Below the pieces are notes generated by a model. The model was not told the origin of the DNA, did not search any database, and was given only the letters and a program-made list of their open reading frames with translations. Positions 23,401 to 35,400 of a DNA stretch of 64,000 bases are shown piece by piece. Position numbers and translations under genes: made by a program. The first letter of the stretch is position 1; each line of letters starts with the position of its first letter. Source of the stretch: Ornithodoros turicata (taxonomy: Eukaryota > Arthropoda > Arachnida > Ixodida > Argasidae); contig NC_088202.1 in assembly GCF_037126465.1 (NCBI RefSeq), positions 90,069,111-90,133,110 of the forward strand, read 5' to 3'.

Positions 23401-26400
23401 GGAGTTTTTCGGATTAATCCGAATTGCTTAAAATTTTACCGGAGTACGTTTTTCGGATTTTTTGGGATAAATCCGAAAACCCGGAACCCTACTTATAACA
23501 TAATGAGATAACAGGATAATTTCTGTTTAGCACTTATCTTCACTATACCACGTAATACCTTGTAAAATATAATCACGGAAAACAATAAACCCTACTGATA
23601 TCTGGCAAGGCAGTGTAAAGTGTGGGGAAATGTATGATCTCGATCAGTTGGTTTTTTACTTCTTTTGTTTGAAGCGTGACTTATTGGTTCATATTACGCC
23701 AAGGGATTATCACCAGAGGCAGATCTAGGATTTTCTTTGGGGGGGGGGGTCAGGTAATCTCCCCCCTGCCCCGATCCGCCTCTTACTAACAGTAACACCC
23801 AGCGCACAGCGAAGGGTGCTAATTGCTGGGAAATGTCATCATTAGCGTCCAGTGCTCTGCACTGGGATGTTGGATAACTCGAGAAATAATACTTTGCACT
23901 AGCACAGCTGACTGCTTATGTGCATTTTTCATATTCATGAGTAAGCAATCAATTGGTCATGCTTCGTGACAAGCACTTGCTAAAAATGCCTATGAAAACC
24001 AATTCCTTTCTCACTTTTTATCACCACCAAACAGATGTGGAGGGATACAGTCTGCAATGTACTTCAGAAGTACTTTAAAGTAATTTGCCAAATACTTTGT
24101 GCTCCAAGTACAGGGTTTGTGCAGATAAAGTATACGCACAACGATTTGCACACCCTGTACATGCACCAGTGATGCTACTTTAAGTATAATTTTGAGGTAC
24201 TTTGTCCATCACTGTTGCTAGGTGTGTCACTCTTTCAAGAATGTGCATGATCGGTTTGGTGCAACTTAATTATGAATTCCCCCAGGGAATGTAAAAAACT
24301 GAAAATCTCCATGGCTATATGGTGCCTTTTGTACACCTAGGCAGCCTTCATATTGGAGAGAGATGCAATTTCCTGGGATTCTGCTTTGTGCGCCATGCCA
24401 GATGTGACAGTGACAACATCTGTAGGTGCACGCCAGAGTTTCCAGTTGCGCTTAACAACCATAAGTGTGGAAAATGTAAGTACGCACACTTCTTATGCCA
24501 TCCTTTTTCAGAAATGGTGCTGGTTTAGCCAACACACGTACATCTATACCTCTACTAGACACAGATCTGCAAAAAACGAAACACTTGCAAAACAGTACTA
24601 TTTCTTTACAGCAAAGCCAGTTGCGTGAAATGAGATTAAAATCTGTGCTGAGAGAGGAGACGTCGATGGAGGGAGTCAATCACGCACCGCAAGTAACAGT
24701 CATCCATTTTGTCCCATGCCATGAAGGCTTGAGGGAGTCCAGACTACGATGAGGAGTTGTACTGCCTTTGCTTCTAAAACTCCCCTGATCAAGTAGATGA
24801 AACGATTTGTATCCGGGCCTGTATAGGCCCATTCGTGTGCCAAGATGAAGTTGCACCAGTCCTGCACCATCTTTGCTTTGTGAGCTCGTGCTGAATCATG
24901 CTGGAACATGTATTGTTTGTTTCCAAAGTGGGAACTAATGCTTCTTCAGGATATCATTCATGTAGCTGTGTCAGCTCGTCTTGACACCAGGATCCACAAA
25001 AATTAGGGGAGGCTAGCTGTCGCTGGTGATGTATACGCTGACCATACTGCTGACTAGATGAGCCTTACTCATAACCATTCTTCCCCCCTTGAATTGCCTT
25101 CTTGAATGCTAGGAGAGATCACAGTGTCATTTTGGTAATTGTGAGGTGCTTCAGTTGCAAACAGCTTTTCATCTGAAAAGATGAAGCTGAGGTGGTCATT
25201 CTTGACAGCACACTTCTGCAGCTGGGTACATCTCCTCAACACTCTCATCCTCTTGTTGGCTTTGGAACACTTTTGTGGATGGTAACTACGGAGTTTCACC
25301 TTTTCCCTGACAATCGTTCTAACCGATTTTTCGTCAGTGTGGAGCTCTTTGACCATTTTCCTCGTTGATCACCTGTGATTGTGTTGCAACTTGTGCCTTA
25401 TTCCTTCCACATTGAGCCTGATGACAGCTGATTGAGGTCAGCCACTTCTGAGATGGCCCATAGTTTCTTCTGCAAGTAGCAGCCTATGTTGTACGCACCC
25501 CACTGTCGGTGTTACGCGGTAGCACAGGCAAGCCTTTTGTCAGTGATGCTGCCACATTGCGGGTGAGGGGAGAAGTGACGAACAAAACAAGGAAGACGCA
25601 CAGACTATATGACAAGTATTATTCCGAAGGTAAATAATGAGGGAGGTGACGCGGGTTCGAATCCCTGCACCGGCTGTGCTGTCTGGGGTTTTCCGGCAGA
25701 CTTTCCAGACAAATGTCGGCACAGTTCCCCCTGAAGTCTGCCCAGGACGCATACTAGCCCCCTTGTCGCTCACTCCTTCCTGCTGTCCTCTCTCCACCTG
25801 TCCACGTCTGTACGCCACTCATTGCCAGGGTTCCTTTGCGGCACTAACGCGGAACATGAAAAAATAAATAATAATAATGAGGGGCGGAGGGGGTCAAAAT
25901 AACAGAGACAAAACAAAAAAAGTTTTGTCCTACATACTCAGTGTTTTGTCTTGTCTTCCCTCAAACTCAAGGAAATGTTACCTACCTTATTCCAAAACTC
26001 TTCAAGTGGTGTTGAAAATAAGTGTGTTCTAGAAGCGGCCCATACTTTCTCCGCACTATGTAGACTCGTGAGCACACTGCCACAGTGAGCAACAACATCT
26101 GAGGAACGAAAGCTTCAATCCTTCTTCTTGGTTTTCAGAAACACGTGACACCCCCCACAGCTTGTGGTTAGCTGGCAACCTCACTGTTTGGCCTTGACAA
26201 CTGTCATGTGACTTTTTGTGGTGACCATTAATCCAAAAATAGTTACCAGCAGATGACCCTGTGGAGTAGCCACAGGTTTACTAAACGGTACTTAGCTTGC
26301 ATTCCACGACTGGTCAACTGGCCCATTTTCGAGAAGTGTCGTGATACGTGCTATTTGTCAGGGAGCATCAAAATGGATGTTCCAAATTGTTGGATAATAA

Positions 26401-29400
26401 AACTCCACAGCGGCGATGCATGCCACTATGTGTGGATGGTGTTGATGATGTCCATGTAATTTCAACACAAGACTTGTGGTGGTGTGCCAGAGAATAGAGT
26501 GTAAATGAAGTAATACTGCCTTTTATTCTGAAACGTTGTAGCATGTAAGTTATAGAAACCATAAAATTTCCACGGTCTACGCAAATAGAAAGCAGAATGC
26601 TGATGGTATTTACATGCTGTGAAGCACCTAAGCCCTAGGGTGCCTTGTGCATGAATTTTTTTTTTTTTTTTGTGAGTATGTTATGTGTTTCACTGTGACT
26701 GTCACCTGTGGGAATTGAAACTTGATGATGTAGCACTCCATGTGTTTAGAAGAGTGACTTCATAGCATGTGTGCTATAACGAAAATATTTTGCGATCACT
26801 TTCATGGCAAGCACTCTTTTTTTACATTCTTTGCATCCATGGTTACGCAAAAGATTTCCTTTCTTTCTTTCTTTCTAACCTTAGTGTGGTTGATAATAAC
26901 GTACAAGTAATTTTGTACAAAGGTATATAAATAGTTGGATAGGTGACCAACAACACTTCTGTACATTGCAGTACGCAGATACCAAGATGACTGCACGGAG
27001 AATGGCGAGTGTACTCAGCACGATAACAATATGTACTGTTCTCAGTTGGCAATTCAGAGCCGCTGTGAGTGCCTGGACGGGTTTATTTTTAATGAAGATG
27101 CTAACGTCTGCATGTCAAGTAAGAACCTCTCTACCATGTTTTGCTTCTCGTGCTACTGCACGTACAAAGGGCGTACACATGCTGCATTTGCCACATACCA
27201 CGTTTTTAATGACTGTTATAAAAAAAAACACAGTGTTGAAACACAAGTTCTGCGTTTGTTATGCAAAACGCCTGCATTTGAGTAAGTGCAGTGCACCATT
27301 ATTTCAGTTAAAAGACGGCAAAGTTCTCCAGAGCTCCTTTTGCCCATGGCTGTCGGCATCTCTGTGGCACTCTCAAGCTTACTGTGCTGCGTCTTAGCAC
27401 TCTACCGCATCTGCTATCGGTAAGTAAATAGTTTTGTGGACCCAATGACAGTGCTTCTAGAAAATGTGGGCCCCTGCTCTATCTCTTTTCCCAACTGTCA
27501 TTTTTCAACAAGATGACAACCAAATGTCATCTATTCAACTTTTGCATACCGTTTAACCCCTCGCATAATGCGAGCAACTTTTGCGTAATAATGGTCCAGT
27601 AGCTTGTTTCTAGGAACTATGACCAACTGAGAGCATTGCAGGGTGCATTCTAGTGCAGGCAAAATGGCCGATGTACCCAGGACTGCAAAAGACAGGTGCA
27701 GATGCACAAAATGCATCCCCGAGGTTCTCACAGGGACAAGCTGTCTTTGCCATAACAAGCATACAAATCATTCAAGAGAACAGCAAATTTTGTACCATTA
27801 CAATGACAGTTCATTTTTAAAGGGACTGTCTTGTAGACCGTGAATGCATCCCATTCTACAACAACAACTTTATTTGCGGATGAGGATTGGGGAGTTTCAT
27901 CGCCAGGGGCGATACCCTACCCCGCTGCTGGTGGTGATGATGGGGGAAATGAAATGATGAGTCTCCTCAGAGCGAGGACCGAATGCCTACGGTGTCCAGA
28001 AAGGTCAGAAGAGCTTTGAGGGCTGGATTTGGCCATGGACTAAGCAACTTTGACAAAGCCATTCTACACATTTGCATAACCATCATAAAATTCTCGCCCT
28101 CTTCTTTCTCCAAGGATTCTCTTACCCCAAAAGGCGATGACTATAAAATAAATAAATTAAAGGGGCACTACTGACTAAACCCTGTGTCCTCGCAGATTTA
28201 TGCCGTTGCAGTCCCCATGTCTCGCGTTGTATTCTCTCAAAATGTTGTTTCTCTGTGTGATGCGGAAATATCGTAAAATTATTTGCTAGTCTTAGATACA
28301 TCGCAGTCTGGCGCAATCTGCTGCCTGTCTGGCACCATTGCTCCTCCAAGGTCGGTTTCTGTCTCTTCACCTAGTTTCACTAAATAAGCTTCAGAGTAGT
28401 GACACTGAGTTCCACGGGCAAGCAGGAAAGGCCCAATTTGTTTCCGCATCACGCTAGTGTCACCTAACAGCGCTCACGACGCCATCTATCGAGCGCGCTT
28501 CGATATGTTGCTCCTGTTGCGTGACCTTGACAGCCTTGAGCTCTCGTTGACCTACTCGGGACGCTCTGGTGGGCAATACATGGATAATGCTGCACGACAA
28601 TCGCACGCTTCCCTAACCCATGGCCTCCAACGAGCATTGTTTCGTTAGCTGTCTCTACTCCTGGGGGTGGCTATAATCGTTCACCACCCCCACTTCAAAG
28701 GGGAAGGACGACCTGACCTAAACAAAGAGAACTGTTTTGCTGAACTTTAGGGAAGCCCTGGAGGAACCATCCCAGTCCAAATTTTGGGTGGTGTGTCTGG
28801 TACCCTGACTGCAGACAGCTGTTTTACCTGTCTGCTTCCCCATTTACCAAACGGCGGCGGCAATTTCTCTTTTTCTTTTCTTTTTATTTTTTTTTGTTTC
28901 TTTTTCTGAATTTATTTATTTATTTATTTATTTTTTTTGAGTAAGGTGCTCACTGCTCGCAACATCTGGCATCTGCTGTTCAGTATATTTCTGCGAATTT
29001 CTAGGAAACTACTTTGTTATTGCGGATGAAACTTTCACTGATGTTTATCTACGACACTTATGAAGGGAATTCCAGTCAAGTTTTCGAATCAGCTAATCTT
29101 TACGAGACTACCCCTTGAAGTGGGTCTTTTTGTCGTCATCATCTGGTCTGTTGAATCGACATAAAATTAAATTATATATTTTTCAAGTATGTTTGTTTCA
29201 TCCAGTGCCAGCCATATCCATTCAAATAATTCATACTCAATTTTATGGTAACCACAGAAAAGACTGTTATGTGCAGACTGCAATTCACTACAAGAATTAA
29301 CCTTGTATAGATAGGGAGTGACTTTTTCGGGTTAAGAGGGCATACCAGCTTTCTGTCCCAATGTATTTCCCATGGAACATGTTTTATGCTTTTTCTCGGT

Positions 29401-32400
29401 AACCATCGTGCAGATTTTAACGCGGGTGGTTTCACTATAAAGAGGAAGACAAGATGAATTAAATCATGGGACAGAATTCTGAAACATGTCGTGTGTATTT
29501 TACGGCAACGTCACAAATGTGAAAAAAAAAAAACGTTTTTTCTCGTCCCCCTTTGAACAGGTTTTTATTAAACTTGTATAGCCACTGCGAAAATATTGTC
29601 CTGTTATTTTTTCTCAAAATATTTCAGGAATCGATAGACACCAAATTTATATGTCTACCACTTTTCGTTTTTATAAAAAAGCATGAAATATGAGTACACG
29701 TACACACCAACTGAAAGCCCAGTGAACCATGTCACTCTGCGTTGTCGCCATCTGCTGTCGCACAGGAAAAACCGCGCGGACCGCATCCGTATCCATCCGC
29801 CGAGCAAAAGGTACGCATACGCAGCGTAGTGCCGGCTCGTATGGGTGGTGGGGGGGCGTGGATGACATCATGCTGGTTCCTGCATCCCCTTTCTCTCTCT
29901 CTCTCTTCTCATTACTTTCATGGCCCACTGACTTAGGGCATGGCCTTGGAGACCAGTACCAAAAGTTGCTTAGCTGCTCATAAAGGGATTATCCTCTGAG
30001 CCTGCATAGTCGTGGCGCTTTCTTTTCCCTAAGAGTGCACGCCTCAGTCAGTTCAAGTTTTCAAGAGGACCTCGATATTCCCGGTTGCGAAATTCACGAC
30101 CTCGAAATTTGCGGGGTATAAGAAGAAAAAAAAGGTCCCGAAAAAAATGGTCCCTGGTTGTGTGGAGGGAAAAAATGGGCCCGCAAGCACCTGCGCTGCC
30201 TAAAATACAGGGGCGTAGTTGCAGATAGCCGATGAAGCACATCACAGCCGACCAAGTGTTATCATTCGCTCTCCTGATTTGAAATTCCATTCAATGGGCA
30301 ACATAAAATCGATATAATTCGCTGCACTAGTTTGCTAGTGACATCGTCCTCCGGATGCTAAAATTTTTCTACAATTGGCCAGACAAGGGTTTTACAGTTG
30401 TCCCCTGCATCTTTTCTGTGTTGATGTTTACGACTTTATGTACAATGAAAGCTGTACACCCATTTATTCATTGTTTCATGGCCCGTACAACTCCGCTTCT
30501 GCTGAAGATACGGTTCATCGACATCCAAAGTATGAGAGAACAACTGCACAGTCTGTGTCTGACCTACAATAGGAAAATACTATACAGGAGATACGATATG
30601 CCAGAGCCGTATATTAAAAGGGAGTCTGGCCATTAATGGGTCATGCCTATACCTGAAGCTCCACCCACTTTTTCAGCTTTCCGACCAATGAAGTCTTGAA
30701 ATATGGGGCGCTATCAATCAGCCTATCCTCACTATTTGCCCCCTTATCCAACATGGGCAGCGCCATTTTGGGTGGCAAGTGGATTGGATGGGATTGAAAT
30801 GGATACCTCTCGCAATCTGCAAAAGTAGTGGATTGTTGGTGCAAATTTGATAAGCGCCACCTAGGGAGCGTAAGGCACGTTGGGAATTGTCGTCTGCTTC
30901 CGTCGTTGTACCGCTGCCGTCAGAACCACCTGCTGGGACACATTCTGTTGTCGGTATGATTTTTAAACAAATCTCCATGAATAGTTGGAATATAAGAGGC
31001 AATAATGTTTTTATCCATGAAATCCAGCTGTTAAAAATAAGATCGTACAGCACAGCGCCGTTTTTGTTATGATTTCCTTGTGATCGCCGTGTTCACTAGG
31101 CCTAACACCGGCGACAAAACGTATTATTTTCAGTTAGATATTGATGGATGAGCATAAGTTGAAACTGATTTCCGAGAAATTTATATTAGGATGTACATTT
31201 GCAGCATAAAATCAGGTTAGTCTGTGAAAATTTTTTGTCACGAAATCCCCGCTTCACTGTGTTTGTTTTCGTCGCCATTTTGGGTGGCAGTATGGTGTCA
31301 TGGCGACCCCCTTGGTAAAAAGCAAACCAATCAGAGGAGCGAAACTGTGTTTGACAGGTCGAGCCTCTTTTTGTGACTCCTCCCAATGGCCAGACTCCCT
31401 TTTAATATACGGCTCTGCGATATGCGATATAGGAGCACCCCCCAGTGAGCATCATCCAAAGATGTCATTTATTTATTTGACTGATTTATTTGTCAAAAAT
31501 GTTTATTATTTGACATCAATTATTGAAAAAGCGTTGGGGATTAGGGATGAAAGACATATATATTTCATGCTTAGTCACTGTGTCAGAGCGGGAAAACCTA
31601 TCAAGTTGCCGAATGGGCTAGGGTGAACAACGCTGCCCTTGGACCGCCTTCTGGATGAGAAAAAGTGGGTTAGCATGAGGAATGTGTTTACGAGTAAAGG
31701 GATTACACAGAGATAAATGTCCCTTAGGATTTCAACAAATAATGAAGGCGAATCATAACACTTGCTCGTCTATGATCCGTTTCCTCAGTTGTTCAAAATG
31801 ATGCTCCTGTATTTTTCGGCGCACGAAACCCGAGGGACAGTTATTTCCGCCCACGCTATGAGGAACCATCTTTTCTGGAACCCAAATTCATGTTTTCGAA
31901 ACAAGGAAAATCAATGACAATGCTCGATTGCTTTGTACAATGATATGCAGTGTTTAAAAATCCGACATCACTATTTACCGCACAAACTTACGAAATTTCG
32001 ATGTCTGTCCAAGTCATTTTAGTGAACGAAAGCCACATTTTAGCGGCTTAGGCTTAGCAGGGCGGACACGACGGAACAGCACGTTGGTTAGTTTATTATT
32101 AGGTTAGTTCAAGTTCGGTGTTTTCAATTTTATGTTCAGGTTAGTCTAAGTGCGCTTTGGCAGTTTCCCGCGCACAACTGTGCATTTTATAGCCAGATAA
32201 CATTTATTTACAGTAGTTTATTTTTCAACAGGGATTTCGATCACTTTATTTTGAGGTACACCCAATTTTTTGATACCGGTTCCCTGGATTTTCCATCTTT
32301 CAACACTCCTTGCTGGTTGCACGTGGGATGACCCGAAACCTTTGCCTGTCTGTCTTTGCGGGTCTAGGACATTTCGGTGCAAAGCATTACAGCGGCAGGG

Positions 32401-35400
32401 GCGGGGGATCACTGCAACGTCAGTTCCGGGGAAAATGGTCCCGGGAATGGCTGTCACAATGTCGACATATCGTAATAAAACAAAGGGAAGAGGGTGGCTT
32501 GGCATCAAAAGTAGTGTTGTCAAGGAATTTGGTTTACATAGAGAAGAACGTGCTTTATGTATTTTCATCATTCGCTAAAGTGTGGATAACTGTGCACTAA
32601 AAGCCCCTGAAATACAGATGCAACAGTGAACTGAAATCTAGATAGCCGATGAAGCACATCACAGCTGACCGAGTGTTATCATGTGCTTTGTGGATTTGTT
32701 GAAATTGGGAGACATAGGGTCCTTTTTCTTTTTTTCCTTTTGTGTTAATGAATAATTAAACCTACATTTCATTCAATGAGCAACATAAAATCGATATAAT
32801 TCGTGGCATTAGTTCGCTAGCAATATCGTTCGCTGGATTGTAGTATTTCTCTACTGTTGTTCAGACACAGGTTTTACAGTTGTCCCCTGCATCTTTTCTG
32901 TGTCGATGTTTATGGGTCATAAAAGCTCTACACCCACTTATTCAGTTGTTTCATTGCCCTTACAACTCCGCTTCTGCTGAAAATACGGTTCTTCAACATA
33001 GAAAGTATTAGAGAACAACTAGAACATCATTGTCTGACCAACAACAGCAAAAAAACTATATATGAAAATACTAGTATTCCGGTTGAGTTGGGAACTACGT
33101 CCGACGACATCCACTTTCAGCAAGCGTGAAGTCAGAGCCTCAGGATAGTGAGCATATGCGTTTCATTTCATTGGTATGAATACGGAAGGTAATGTGTCAT
33201 TGTGCTCAGTATTCAGTAGCTCTTCCCTTTATAAAAGAACGTGGCTACCATTTTTCCAACATATCTGCCAGAAATACTTAAAAGGTAGCAGGGCCTTGGA
33301 AAATCACCAGTGATGAATCACCTCGTGTCATAGTCAATATTTATTTGTTGTCGGAGAATCGCTTCCTAATCTTGCCGTGTTGTCTGTACTCAGCAAACTA
33401 AAATAGCGAATGATAGCACTTGATCGGCTATGATCCGTTTCCTCAGCTGTTCACAACGGCGCTCCTGTAATTTTTGGCGCATAGGACCCCGCGGGACCAA
33501 TTTTTCCGCCCACTCAACCAGGGACCATTTTTTCCAGGACCAAATTTTCCGGGTCTATTTTTTCTGGAACCCAGCAAGGTGACAGCCTCTCGGGCGAGCT
33601 TTAATTATATGAAATGACTTCTCCGTGATCCTTCCTTCAGTTGGCAATTGACTAGCGCTCAGATTCATCTCTGGAAACCCCCATTTTGTAATTCCATCTG
33701 TGTCTGTGTTGCCCTACAAGAATAGTGATTTACCTAAAATACGCATAAATTTGGCTCACAAGGTGTCCAGTTCTTGAGCTTTTTCCACGACTGAATTCCA
33801 CATTCTCAAGTTTGGATTGAATTAACTGAGACCTCAGCATCCAACATAACGAAATCTGGAGGAAAAAATTTACGCTTCAGAAGTTATTTAAAAAAAAAAA
33901 AGCATATATTTTCTTGTCCCACATGAAATATAAGAAGGTCGAACTGCACTTTTTCCTACACTGAAACAAGAACCTCTTATGTTGTCAGGTGACCATTATT
34001 ATTATTTATTTACTCTATGTCCTTTTATTTTTTGTGGAATCGTTCTTGGCGTCCAGGAAAAAAATAACAACAATCTCTGTTGGGAATATCGCGACTCCCG
34101 CTGCGAGGCCTCGCCACTCGACCTTACCATATCTTCTTTGGCTGGTTTCTTGTCTGTCGACCCAAAGCCTTTATCCCCCTTCACCTCCTTTATACGGTTT
34201 CGTAAACCAGGACACCAAGCCAAGACAAAAGGAAGTCCCCTGTCACTGGGGATTGTCCACTGACATCATTTTTCTGGGCTGGTGTAATGTGAAAGAAAAA
34301 GAACGGAGAACATGGGGTAAAAGGAGTCTTTAAAATATATTACTGAAGTTTCTGAGTAATAATAAGCAGTCTATTTTGCGACAGAAATTTTGAAAAGTAT
34401 TTTGCACTAACGCCTTGAAAATGAATTCAGATATTTGATAACTTACTTACTTACCAGAATTATACATACCAAAATGTAATTTTTGCATGAATAATAGAGG
34501 TATTATCAAGGTAAATTGCATGTAAGCGAGTGCAGAAAAAAAATACTGTTTCGAGCACTAGATTTTCCAGACCGGCATTGTAAGCGCTGTGTGCAGGCAA
34601 TGTTTATAGCCTAATTTACAGCCGTTAGTACATCCAGTTGAGAGCCTCCGAGATACTGACATCTCGGGCGAGATTTGATAGCATATGAAGTAACCTGTCC
34701 GTGGCCGTTTCCTGATTTCTTAATTAGCAATCGACTAGTGCTCAGACTCAGTGCTGGCAACCTCTGTTTATAATACTATCTATGTGTGTATTGCCCATAT
34801 TACCATCCGTACTATGCGATCACATTTGTGCGTCGGCATATAGTAAGTATGCACTAGTACAACCATACGAAGAGCAACTAAAAATTCCATAATCAGTCAG
34901 TACAGACGCCAGTGACTTGTGAAAGCAATAATTATAGCATAAATATATAACAACAAAATAAAAATAAAGTGATCATACAGCAATAGGAGACGAGCAAAAA
35001 AGACGTGAATGTCTCGAATGGAACTGCGGACCTTCCGTATCAAAGTCTGACACTTCATCTCTCGACAAACAGCGCAGGGGAGCGTGCCGCCTTAAACTCG
35101 CGACCTCAATCGTGCACAATGGGGATTATTTCGGAGTCGGAGGCGAACGGCGTGATAAGGCACGGCGAGCCTGGCGCCACCTAGTGTCGGGAAAATCGTG
35201 AATCAGAGTTGCTCCAGGACTGGTATGCCCTCTTAAATGCCTTTCTCAGATTCGGGGGCAAAAAACAGGGCGCTATTTTTAAATCTGTAATTCGGGGAGA
35301 AACCGGGCGATAACTGTGCCTTCGGATGTTATCAGGGGTTTTTGTTTCTCCTCTTGTCTATTAAGTCCTTTCATAACTTTTTTAAATTTATTTTTTGTGG

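Larger units (their letters stand above)
21408..24214. mobile_element. hAT-like non-autonomous element, 2.8 kb, hosting nested insertions
   Basis: The left end CAGTGATTGGGAGTACTTG and the complement of the right end (CAGTGATGGACAAAGTACC) match. Flanking octamers are TTGCTAGA (21400-21407) and TTGCTAGG (24215-24222), 7 of 8 identical. Inside are a TTAA element (21479-22018), another hAT-like MITE (22710-23491) and a 47-bp inverted-repeat remnant (24111-24157). No transposase is visible. It lies in intron 1 of the membrane-protein gene. Confidence 0.72.
29336..35232. mobile_element. TTAA-flanked (piggyBac-type) element, 5.9 kb, no intact transposase
   Basis: Inverted ends GAGGGCATACCAG / CTGGTATGCCCTC are flanked by TTAA at 29332-29335 and 35233-35236. 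TTAA duplication is the hallmark of piggyBac-type transposition. I could not find a DDD transposase ORF. The interior contains a hAT-like MITE (30602-31417), a direct repeat pair (30225-30577 and 32640-33060), a second direct pair (33580-33710 and 34650-34800), and an inverted match between about 30110-30250 and 33415-33560. Confidence 0.75.

Noticed and set aside
28157..28750. A third member of the AGGGGCACTA TTAA-MITE family starting at TTAAAGGGGCACTACTGAC
   Set aside because: The left end resembles the family but no inverted right end with TTAA was found.
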